From contig NZ_BMOD01000003.1 in the NCBI RefSeq assembly GCF_014646895.1, positions 265,867 through 329,866 of the forward strand: 64,000 nucleotides of DNA. Direction: 5' to 3'. Positions 49,820 through 56,881 of this stretch are shown piece after piece. How positions within the stretch are numbered: position 1 is the first letter of the stretch; every line of letters begins with the position of its first letter. The DNA comes from Deinococcus roseus. GTDB taxonomy: Bacteria > Deinococcota > Deinococci > Deinococcales > Deinococcaceae. A program made the position numbers and the translations under genes. Below the pieces are notes generated by a model. It did no database searches. It was not told where the DNA came from and saw only the letters and a list, made by a program, of their open reading frames with translations.

Positions 49820-50610
49820 CCGGCTTCACCCACCGCCTGCACGGTCAGGCTGGCCCTTTCCAGTTGCACACCCTGGTCGGTGATTTTGCGGACCACTTCG
49901 TCTGGCAGGTGGTGGTCGGTGATGATGCGACTGAGTGCAGAAAGCTCTGCCACCCGATAAGGGGCAGTCCGACTGAACTTGCTGGAATCTGCCAGCAGCA
50001 CTTTTTCTCCGGCGCGTTCCAGCATCTTGAAGTTCAGAGAGGCCTCTGCTGCGTCCAGTGTGAACATCCCGTGTTCAATGCGCACGGCACTGGTGCCCAG
50101 AAAGAGCATGTCAAACCAGAAATGTTCCAGCATGCGTTCGGCGTAAGGGCCAACATTGGAGAGGTTTTCGGGGCGGATTTGCCCTCCGAGCAGCATCACT
50201 TTCACATCGCCCACCCCGATCAGTTCCTGGGCCACACTGATGCCGTTGGTGATCACAAAGAGGGGCAGGGGTTGCATCTTGAGGATGCGGGCCAGTTGCA
50301 GCACAGTGGTTCCCGCATCCAGAAACACGGTCATGCCGCTTTTCAGGTGGGCAAAAGCCGCTTCTGCAATGGCCCGTTTTTCTTTGAGGTACTGGTGTTC
50401 CCGGACCTGAAAGGCGATTTCCACCCCGTTCTCACTGGTGAGGGTGGCCCCACCGTAGGTGCGGGAGATCAGGCCGTCTTCTTCCATCTTGACCAGATCC
50501 CGGCGGATGGTGGCAACGCTGGCTCCGGTGTGGTCTGCAAGTTCCTGGACACTGGCGGTCCCGTGGGAGTACAGGTATTGCTGGATTTTTTTCAGGCGGA
50601 TTTCGAGCAT
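49816..50610 (-). CDS. DeoR/GlpR-family regulator (AgaR-like)
   Basis: A 264-residue repressor-type protein. The N-terminal winged helix-turn-helix reads LKKIQQYLYSHGTASVQELA then TGASVATIRRDLVKMEEDGL and RTYGGA, the DeoR signature. The C-terminal sugar-phosphate sensor has FLDAGTTVLQLARIL, VITNGISVAQEL, and LLGGQIRPE. It is first in an operon with nagA and its promoter carries a perfect TCAATC-AAA-GATTGA inverted repeat, so autoregulation and control of the other TGATTGACT promoters are likely, with an amino-sugar phosphate as inducer. GAGGACCCCC precedes ATG 50610. Confidence 0.9.
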   Translation of the reverse strand: MLEIRLKKIQQYLYSHGTASVQELADHTGASVATIRRDLVKMEEDGLISRTYGGATLTSENGVEIAFQVREHQYLKEKRAIAEAAFAHLKSGMTVFLDAGTTVLQLARILKMQPLPLFVITNGISVAQELIGVGDVKVMLLGGQIRPENLSNVGPYAERMLEHFWFDMLFLGTSAVRIEHGMFTLDAAEASLNFKMLERAGEKVLLADSSKFSRTAPYRVAELSALSRIITDHHLPDEVVRKITDQGVQLERASLTVQAVGEAG

Positions 50611-50642
50611 GGGGGTCCTCGATCAGGGGCTGGGTTTTTCCC

Positions 50643-50682
50643 AGCATAAGCGGATTTTTGGTCAAAGTCAATCAAAGATTGA
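50643..50682 (-). promoter_or_regulatory. TGATTGACT promoter/operator of deoR-type gene and nagA
   Basis: Minus strand TTTGATTGACTTTGACC: TTGACT (50671-50666) as -35, 17-bp spacer, TATGCT (50648-50643) as -10. On + TCAATC (50668-50673), AAA, GATTGA (50677-50682) is a perfect inverted repeat. Confidence 0.7.
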
Positions 50683-50780
50683 TCGAGATTTGAGAAGGAT
50701 TGAGGGTTTTTCTGATCGAAACCTGAAAAAGCAAAGCCGATTTTTCGGCTTCTGCAGGTGGATGGTCTTGCCTGATGTGA

Positions 50781-50871
50781 TGATTGAGAAAATCAGTTGG
50801 ATGAAAAAATCAATCAAGAATCAAAAACAATCAATCAAGTGATTGACTTTGATTTATTGTTTATGTACAGT
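50781..50871 (+). promoter_or_regulatory. TGATTGACT promoter/operator of the GH135 gene
   Basis: TCAATCA-AG-TGATTGA (50831-50846) is a perfect 7+2+7 inverted repeat whose right arm runs into the -35 TTGACT (50843-50848); a 17-bp spacer leads to TACAGT (50866-50871). More half-sites: TGATTGA at 50781 and TCAATCA at 50810. Confidence 0.7.
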
Positions 50872-51007
50872 GAGGGGGTCCCACAACTTCCCCCCCTGAT
50901 TTCCCTGCATTGCACCATCTGCTTCTGGGCTGCTTGCTGGCTGGGCTGTTTTGCTGATCATGCAGTCACGATGTGATTCTGCTTCAAAGAAAGGACCTCA
51001 GAAACCC

Positions 51008-52279
51008 ATGCGCAAATCCCTTTTGATGTCATCCCTGGCCCTGCTCACCGCCTGCTCTGCTTCGCTGGCCCCCACCCACCAGGCCGCTGCCGTACAGAAG
51101 CAGCGTCTGGAATCCAGAATTGGAGTGATCAGCTACTGGGGCACCGACACCAGCCTGTACAACCAGTTGCCCACCAATTCCATTGCCCTGATCAACCCGG
51201 ACAGTGGCATTTTCCAGGGACAGACCACAACTCTGGTCGGCAACGTCAGCACCTTCAAGAGCATTGTGGACACCCAGAACGCCAGAGGGGTCAAGATGCT
51301 GGCCTACGTGCCCACCGGCTATTTCAACCACACCTGCAACCAGGCAGGCGTGTGCCAGACCTGGGCCAGAATTGAAGCGCAGGTGCAGGCCTACTTCCAG
51401 CAGATGCCCAACCTCAAAGGCATCTTCTTTGATGAAGCCGCCCCCTCCAACTGGAACTGCAGCGCCTTTGTGAACGAATACCAGCAGCTTCGCACCATCG
51501 TGAACCGCTACAAATCCGGTGCCATCATCGCCTACAACGCTGGCGTGCCAGACAACTGCGTGGTGGGTGGTGTGAATGCTGGGGAAATTGCCGTGCTCTT
51601 TGAATCCGACATGGCTGCTTATGCAGCACAGGCCCAGAGCATCACAGACTCCACCAGCGCAGCCCACGCCAAAGGGGCACTGGCCTGGCATCTGGTGTAC
51701 TCGGTGCCCACCCAGACCGATATGGAACGCATCGCGGAAGATGCCAAAAACCGCAACGCAGATTACGCCTACATGACCAGCATTGGCGGAGACTGGCAAA
51801 ACGGAGACAACACCTGGGGCAGCCTTCCCCCATACTGGACCCGCGAAACCCAGGTGCTGTCTGGAGGTACCACTCCACCTCCCACTGGAGGGGTCAACTG
51901 GGGCAACCTGAGCAACAAACTGGTCAACAGTTCCAGCCAGCTTTGCCTGAAAGGCATCAGCACAAGGGTGGAACAGCAGGCCTGCAACAGCGTGACCGCC
52001 TGGACCCTCACCTATCAGAATGCTTCAGGCAATTACTATCAGCTGAAATACGGCATCAACTGTGCCTACATCTCGGCCTCCAATGCCAGCACCGTGTCCT
52101 GGGGAGCCTGCACCCAGGGAGACCGCCAGCTCTGGGCCATGCAGGAAAGCGCAGGTCTGGTGTACTTCACCTCCAAAACCAATGGCAGGGCCCTGACCGT
52201 GGCCAGCAACAGCGCAGGAGCCCTGGTCAGTGCCCAGACTTACTCTGGAGCCAGCACCCAGAAATACTATTTTCAGTAA
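51008..52279 (+). CDS. GH135 (Sph3/spherulin-4-like) lipoprotein with ricin-type domain
   Basis: A 423-residue lipoprotein: signal MRKSLLMSSLALLTAC with lipidated Cys16. Residues ~35-285 fit the spherulation-specific family 4 / GH135 barrel: IGVISYWGTDTSLYNQLPTN, IALINPDSG, GVKMLAYVPTGYF, the active-site motif GIFFDEAAPSNW with Asp142 and Glu143, IIAYNAGVPDN and VLFESD with Glu199. In Aspergillus, Sph3 of this family hydrolyses alpha-1,4-GalNAc bonds of galactosaminogalactan. After a Pro/Gly linker (GGTTPPPTGG) comes a ricin-like lectin domain (about 300-423; LCLKGISTRVEQQACN, LWAMQESAGLVYF). It has the shared TGATTGACT promoter. Confidence 0.87.
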   Translation: MRKSLLMSSLALLTACSASLAPTHQAAAVQKQRLESRIGVISYWGTDTSLYNQLPTNSIALINPDSGIFQGQTTTLVGNVSTFKSIVDTQNARGVKMLAYVPTGYFNHTCNQAGVCQTWARIEAQVQAYFQQMPNLKGIFFDEAAPSNWNCSAFVNEYQQLRTIVNRYKSGAIIAYNAGVPDNCVVGGVNAGEIAVLFESDMAAYAAQAQSITDSTSAAHAKGALAWHLVYSVPTQTDMERIAEDAKNRNADYAYMTSIGGDWQNGDNTWGSLPPYWTRETQVLSGGTTPPPTGGVNWGNLSNKLVNSSSQLCLKGISTRVEQQACNSVTAWTLTYQNASGNYYQLKYGINCAYISASNASTVSWGACTQGDRQLWAMQESAGLVYFTSKTNGRALTVASNSAGALVSAQTYSGASTQKYYFQ

Positions 52280-52318
52280 ACACCAGTTCCAGCAAAAACC
52301 CTGAAGAACCCACCCATC

Positions 52319-52345
52319 AGGCACCCTTTCAGAGGGTGCTTTTTG
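52319..52345 (+). terminator. Rho-independent terminator after the GH135 gene
   Basis: GCACCCT and AGGGTGC enclose TTCAG and are followed by TTTTTGTTTT. Confidence 0.9.
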
Positions 52346-52722
52346 TTTTGTATGGGTGCTTTTTGCCCCTGGCTTCTGGCAGTCCCTCAATTCCTTCTGC
52401 TTTCTGCTTTTTGCCCTCGGCGCTCGACCCTCAGCATCTTTGCCTTCTGCTTTTTGCTTTTTCACCCCAATGTTGTGACCAGAAAGCCCACCTGACCCAC
52501 AAAAATTGTGCATGATCGGATTCAGGAAGCACAATGGATGAATGCTGTGGAACTTTGCTGAAGGTGCCCCCGTACTTTTTCCAGTTGGCCCGAAATCTGA
52601 GGGAAGGGATTCCTGCTGTCAGGTTTCAGCTGGCGTTTCTGTCTGGGTTTTCTGCTTTAATAAGAGCACGCCTGCCCAACCTTCAATCCAACACTTCAGC
52701 ATGTCCACCACGGGAGGGACCC
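52346..52722. repeat. Low-complexity repeat region before the caspase-like gene
   Basis: 52366-52464 is a run of TTCTGCTTTTTGC and CCTCGGCGCTCGACCCTCAG units, like the block at 59870-59925. The rest (52465-52722) shows no gene; TTTAATAAG at 52653-52661 is a possible -10 region for the caspase-like gene. Confidence 0.5.
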
Positions 52723-54207
52723 ATGAATTTGAAAGCCCTGAACCTGAAGACCCTGGGCGCTCTGGCCTGTATGGGGCTCAGCAGCATTGCTTTTGCCGAA
52801 AACCGCGCACTGCTGGTCGGTCTGGCAGAATACAAAGACCCCAAAGCCAACCTGCGCGGTCCAGAAGTGGACGTCAAACTGATCGGCGAAGTGATTGGCG
52901 AACTGGGCTTCAAGCCGGATCAGGTGCACACCCTGATGAACCAGCAGGCCACCCGTGCCAACATCCTGAACCAGATGCGCACCTGGCTCACCGAAGGGGT
53001 CGGCCCCAATGACAAGGTGATCTTTTACTACAGCGGTCACGGTGCCCAGGTCAATGACCGCAGTGGTGACGAGGCAGACGGCTGCGATGAGAGCATTGTC
53101 CCTTATGACCTCAACCTGATTCTGGACGATGAAATCCAGAATGTGCTGGATGGCGTGAAGGCCAGAGAAGTCCTGGTGATGTTCGACAGTTGTTTCAGTG
53201 GCACCGTCACCAAGAGCCTCTTTGACATTGATGAGGATGTGGATGCAGATTCCAAATTCTGGGAGAAGTCCAGCACCGGCTGTGGGCTGGCCAGCAACAA
53301 GGATTTCACCCTGGACGATGGTGCCCTGGATGCCAGCAAAGCTGCGGAGAACCAGCGGTACATTGAGTTCAGCGCTGCTGCGGAAAACCAGGTGGCCCTG
53401 GGTGCACTCAGAAAAGGGGAGGGCAGTGCCTTCACCCAGGCGGTGTACAACGGTCTGTCCACACTGCCCAAACCCATCAGCTTTGAAGCCCTCAGAAATT
53501 ACGCCGTGGATTGGATCAAACAGCGGGCCAAATCCAAAGCCCACACCCCCCAGCTCACCGGTCCAACAAAATGGCTGAACAGCGATTTCTTTGCTTTTGG
53601 AGATGCAGATGCTCCGCCTCCTGTGGCCCCTCCACCCACCGTGCAGGCGGCCAACAGTGCTGCAGACCTTTTTGACCAGCTGGTGAAAAAGACCCAGTTC
53701 AAAGTGGAAGCCCTGCCCAGCCAGCCTTCCTACAAGCTGGGAGAGCGCATCTCCATGAAAGTGCGCAGCAGCAAAGCCGGATACCTGAACATCATCGAAT
53801 TTGACCCGGATGGCAGTCTGGTGGTGGTGTTCCCCAACAAATACAACGACAAAAACCAGGTGCGGGCCAATGAAGTGATCACCCTGCCCGGTCTGCGTTA
53901 CGGCAATTTTGATTTTGTGGCTGTGGAACCTGTAGGCAAAAGCCGCGTGCTGGCCCTGGTGACCAGCCAGCCCCTGAATTTGCTGCTGGAGAATGTGGGC
54001 AACCTGACGGGCCTGTTCAGGGTGATGTCTGATCAGGACACCCCTGTGCTTTCCACTGCCGTGGCACGGGCCATTGGGGTGTTTTCTCCTCCTGCAAACC
54101 CAACAACCAGCACCCCACCTGCAAACACCAGCAGCCCTGTTTCTGAAGACAAGAAACCCCAGTATTACTTTGGCGCTGCAGAATTGGTTCTGGAAACCAC
54201 CCGTTGA
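52723..54207 (+). CDS. Exported caspase-like (peptidase C14) protein with DUF4384-type domain
   Basis: A 494-residue protein. ATG 52723 follows GGGAGGGACCC and gives a signal peptide (LGALACMGLSSIAFA, cleaved before ENRAL). Residues ~27-290 form a metacaspase-type p20 domain: ALLVGLAEYKDPKANLRG, then IFYYSGHGAQ with catalytic His106 and LVMFDSCFSG with catalytic Cys157. After a Pro-rich linker (ADAPPPVAPPPTVQ) a C-terminal beta-rich domain (KVEALPSQPSYKLGERISMK, GYLNIIEFDPDGSLVVVFPN) resembles DUF4384. Caspase homologues cleave after basic residues, often with Ca2+. An exported form suggests work outside the cytoplasm. A terminator follows. Confidence 0.88.
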   Translation: MNLKALNLKTLGALACMGLSSIAFAENRALLVGLAEYKDPKANLRGPEVDVKLIGEVIGELGFKPDQVHTLMNQQATRANILNQMRTWLTEGVGPNDKVIFYYSGHGAQVNDRSGDEADGCDESIVPYDLNLILDDEIQNVLDGVKAREVLVMFDSCFSGTVTKSLFDIDEDVDADSKFWEKSSTGCGLASNKDFTLDDGALDASKAAENQRYIEFSAAAENQVALGALRKGEGSAFTQAVYNGLSTLPKPISFEALRNYAVDWIKQRAKSKAHTPQLTGPTKWLNSDFFAFGDADAPPPVAPPPTVQAANSAADLFDQLVKKTQFKVEALPSQPSYKLGERISMKVRSSKAGYLNIIEFDPDGSLVVVFPNKYNDKNQVRANEVITLPGLRYGNFDFVAVEPVGKSRVLALVTSQPLNLLLENVGNLTGLFRVMSDQDTPVLSTAVARAIGVFSPPANPTTSTPPANTSSPVSEDKKPQYYFGAAELVLETTR

Positions 54208-54235
54208 CCTGACACCTCTGACATGTCTGACCCTG

Positions 54236-54262
54236 TCCCGCCACTGGCGGGATTTTTTTGCA
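54236..54262 (+). terminator. Rho-independent terminator after the caspase-like gene
   Basis: TCCCGCC and GGCGGGA enclose ACT and are followed by TTTTTTT. Confidence 0.92.
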
Positions 54263-54438
54263 ATCCGATGTGCAGGCATTTGCAATCAACTTCTGAAGTC
54301 AAAATGAGGTTTTGTATTTGCTGCTGAGCCCCGGCTGTTTTTATGGGAGACCCATTTGAGAATGTTATCGCAATCCTCAAGATTCGGGATTTCCCTTATG
54401 GCCATTCTTTCACCCTTCTCCTCAGGGTTTCTCCTAAC

Positions 54439-55767
54439 ATGAAGCAAATTAAGATTGATGGAGTTGATATCGTGCGCGTTGCCCAATACACCATCACCCA
54501 GGAAAAAAGAATTGACCGGCTGTTCAGCTTCTCCATACTGGACACCCTGGATGAAGATGTGTTCAATAAAATGGCTGAAGATCTGGCCTTCATTTTAAAC
54601 CTCAAGGGTGTGCTGATCAGTTTCATGAATCCTGGACGGGAATGGATGCGCATCTGCTCTTTCTGGCCTGAGGGCGATCCCCAGAGCCTGCTTTTGTTGT
54701 GCGACCAGATTGTGCATCAGGGACAGACCGTGGTGGTGTCGGATGTGCAGGAACCTGGACGGTACCGCCTGAATTTGCCTGAGGTGCCTCAGGTGCAGGC
54801 TTTTCTGGGGGTGCCCCTGATCACCCCAGATGGCTACCGTGTGGGGGCCATCCTGGGGGTGTGCCATGAACCCCATGTGTTCAGTTGCCGGGACATCGAC
54901 ATCATGCAGCGCTTCTCGGCGCGTGTGCTCAGTGAACTGGAGCAGCGTTTGCTCAGGTCAGAGTTCGAGCAGATCAATGAGGACCTGCACACCATCATGG
55001 CAGGCTCTCCCAGTGGCTATGTGTTGCTGGACGATCAGGGCAAAATCATTGGTTTGAATCCAGCGGCTGAACGCATCACCGGGCTGGTGTGGCAACAGGG
55101 AGAGGTGTTCAACTGGAAAGCCCTTAAAAAAGACCACAAGGTGTCCAGCAGCAGAGAAGAAGCGGTTTATTCCCGCTGGGTGGGGCAGGGCTGGTTTCAG
55201 GTGAGTCGGATTTCCATGCCCAGAGAAGACCGCACCCTGCTGGTTTTTGAAGACATCACCGACCATGTGGAATACCAGCTTTACCTGCAAGACATTGCTT
55301 TTAAAGATCAGGTGACAGCCACCGAGAACAGGAATGCCTTTTATGCCTATTTGCGCAGCCGTTTCCGTTCTGGACCGTTTGCTGTTGCCTTTCTGGACCT
55401 GGACCACTTCAAGGCAGTCAATGACAATTATGGTCACCAGGCCGGAGATGCTGTGCTCAGAGAGGTGGCAGACAGGCTCAAGCATGCTGTGCGCACGCAG
55501 GACCGGGTGTACCGTCTGGCTGGAGATGAATTCACGGTGATTCTGGGAGGAGACGTGTCTGATGAGACGCTTTCGCAGATTGCAGACCGCATCCTGAGGG
55601 TCATGCAGGATCCCTTTGAAATTGAAGACCAGAACATCCAGCTTGGGGTCAGTGTGGGCCTCACCCGGGCCATTGCAGGCGAAAGTGTAGACGACCTGCT
55701 CAAGCGGGCAGACAGCCTGATGTACGAGGTGAAGCAGTCTGGGCGCTTCAATTACCGTCTGGGCTGA
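54439..55767 (+). CDS. GAF-PAS-GGDEF sensor (diguanylate cyclase, variant)
   Basis: A ~442-residue cytoplasmic protein. Residues ~20-170 form a GAF domain (RIDRLFSFSILDTLDEDVFN ... FLGVPLITPDGYRVGAILGV), then a PAS domain (LHTIMAGSPSGYVLLDDQGK, IIGLNPAAERITGLVW), then GGDEF (about 285-440): FLDLDHFKAVNDNYGHQAGD and YRLAGDEFTVIL, with AGDEF in place of GGDEF, a tolerated variant. The usual DxLTGLxNR opening is degenerate (DQVTATENRNAF). It may therefore be weak as an enzyme. The start is uncertain; ATG 54439 fits the GAF boundary, ATG 54343 is possible. Confidence 0.85.
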   Translation: MKQIKIDGVDIVRVAQYTITQEKRIDRLFSFSILDTLDEDVFNKMAEDLAFILNLKGVLISFMNPGREWMRICSFWPEGDPQSLLLLCDQIVHQGQTVVVSDVQEPGRYRLNLPEVPQVQAFLGVPLITPDGYRVGAILGVCHEPHVFSCRDIDIMQRFSARVLSELEQRLLRSEFEQINEDLHTIMAGSPSGYVLLDDQGKIIGLNPAAERITGLVWQQGEVFNWKALKKDHKVSSSREEAVYSRWVGQGWFQVSRISMPREDRTLLVFEDITDHVEYQLYLQDIAFKDQVTATENRNAFYAYLRSRFRSGPFAVAFLDLDHFKAVNDNYGHQAGDAVLREVADRLKHAVRTQDRVYRLAGDEFTVILGGDVSDETLSQIADRILRVMQDPFEIEDQNIQLGVSVGLTRAIAGESVDDLLKRADSLMYEVKQSGRFNYRLG

Positions 55768-55776
55768 GAAAGAAGT

Positions 55777-56184
55777 TCAACAATCCAACGCCAGATGAAA
55801 GCGCACATTTTCCTTCAGGCAGACTTCCAGCACTTTCTGAAGTTCTTGCAAATCATCCAGCACGTCTTGCCTTCGGAATTCTTCGAAATCCAGTTCTGGC
55901 TGGTTTTGCAGGGTGTTCACCAGGCTTTGCACGGTTTGCAGGCCCTGTGCCGGATCAAACCAGACGGCATCTGGGTTTTCAGGTGCTTCTTCAAACTCCT
56001 CCGGGTCTTCGTCTGAAAATTCCTCCAGCATTTCTGAGACATCCAGAAAAGTGAGCAGCACAGGAACCTGTGCAGCTTCAGAAAGCCGGTCCAGCTCATC
56101 CATGACGTGGGCCATGGCTTTGCCGTTGACAAAAGGATCGATGGACAGGGGCTTTTCTGGAACAATAAAAAGGGCAAGGCTCAT
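55777..56184 (-). CDS. Acidic hypothetical protein (135 aa)
   Basis: Not recognised. A soluble, very acidic protein (MLEEFSDEDPEEFEEAPENP around residues 52-71), starting MSLALFIVPEKPLSIDPFVN and ending with an amphipathic helical region (RQDVLDDLQELQKVLEVCLK). The start has a good ribosome binding site (GAGGAGAACCC before ATG 56184). Helical acidic proteins of this sort are often immunity or anti-factor proteins, but nothing here shows that. It converges on the GGDEF gene with 9 nt between stops. Confidence 0.65.
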   Translation of the reverse strand: MSLALFIVPEKPLSIDPFVNGKAMAHVMDELDRLSEAAQVPVLLTFLDVSEMLEEFSDEDPEEFEEAPENPDAVWFDPAQGLQTVQSLVNTLQNQPELDFEEFRRQDVLDDLQELQKVLEVCLKENVRFHLALDC

Positions 56185-56377
56185 GGGTTCTCCTCAAACA
56201 AAAGATGGTTTGATTGCCCGCTCAGTATAGCAGACTTCTTGAAAATGAACACGAGTCCATCGTGTGCCAAACGGGATATTTCGCCGAGAAAACAAAGGCC
56301 GGGCTTCCCTCCTTGTTTCTGTCTGAAAGTGCGCCCAGTTCAGGTTGGACTCAGCAGAATGGCTTAGTTGCATTAAA

Positions 56378-56402
56378 ATATAGTTGGATGGTGCAACTAT
56401 AT
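56378..56402. promoter_or_regulatory. MarR-type operator and leaderless promoter
   Basis: ATATAGTTG (56378-56386) and CAACTATAT (56394-56402) form a perfect 9-bp inverted repeat with a 7-bp spacer, directly before a -10 box TATAAC (56405-56410). The marR ATG (56417) is 6 nt after the -10 box, so the mRNA is leaderless. The repressor would block its own promoter. Confidence 0.75.
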
Positions 56403-56416
56403 GCTATAACAATCAC

Positions 56417-56881
56417 ATGACGGAACCGTCGACACCCCTGATTTTTGATTTTCTCAAGACCCAGCAGGAGTTCGGTCAGCTGATGGGCAACCGACTGAAC
56501 CAGCGGCTGGAGCAGGTGCACAACCTGCAACTCAAGGACCTGCTGATTGCCCGTGAAATTCACCAGGGGGCACGTTACCCCAGTGAAATTGCGGAGATGC
56601 TGCGCATTCCCCGCGACATGGTGAGCCGCAGCATTGAACGTTTGCTGCAGGCAGGCACCATCAGCCGGGAAATCGACCCCCACGATTCCAGGCGCACCAT
56701 CCTTTCCATCAACCCGGAAGGGGAAGCACGCCGCAAAGAGGTGCAGCAGACCATCCAAAGCACCATGGAGCCCATTGTTGGATCCCTCACCCCCGAAGAG
56801 CTTTCCACCCTCATCGGGTTCTTGCGCAAGATGGTGGAACACGCCTACCAGAAAGAACAGAAAGAAAAGGAAAACGCATGA
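56417..56881 (+). CDS. MarR-family transcriptional regulator
   Basis: A 154-residue winged-helix protein starting MTEPSTPLIFDFLKTQQEFG. The DNA-binding core is ARYPSEIAEMLRIPRDMVSR then SIERLLQAGTISREIDPHDS and RRTILSINPEGE, the MarR wing with the conserved D-x-R-R. Its ATG overlaps nothing upstream and has no Shine-Dalgarno, but lies 6 nt after a TATAAC box, as in leaderless mRNAs. Its stop overlaps the start of the MFS gene (ATGA), so it probably represses the exporter until a drug or metabolite binds. Confidence 0.9.
   Translation: MTEPSTPLIFDFLKTQQEFGQLMGNRLNQRLEQVHNLQLKDLLIAREIHQGARYPSEIAEMLRIPRDMVSRSIERLLQAGTISREIDPHDSRRTILSINPEGEARRKEVQQTIQSTMEPIVGSLTPEELSTLIGFLRKMVEHAYQKEQKEKENA

Noticed and set aside
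56845..56881. tRNA, rRNA, CRISPR or insertion-sequence genes anywhere in the window
   Set aside because: No cloverleaf, regular spacer-repeat array or transposase frame was recognised on either strand; a tRNAscan or IS search could confirm this.
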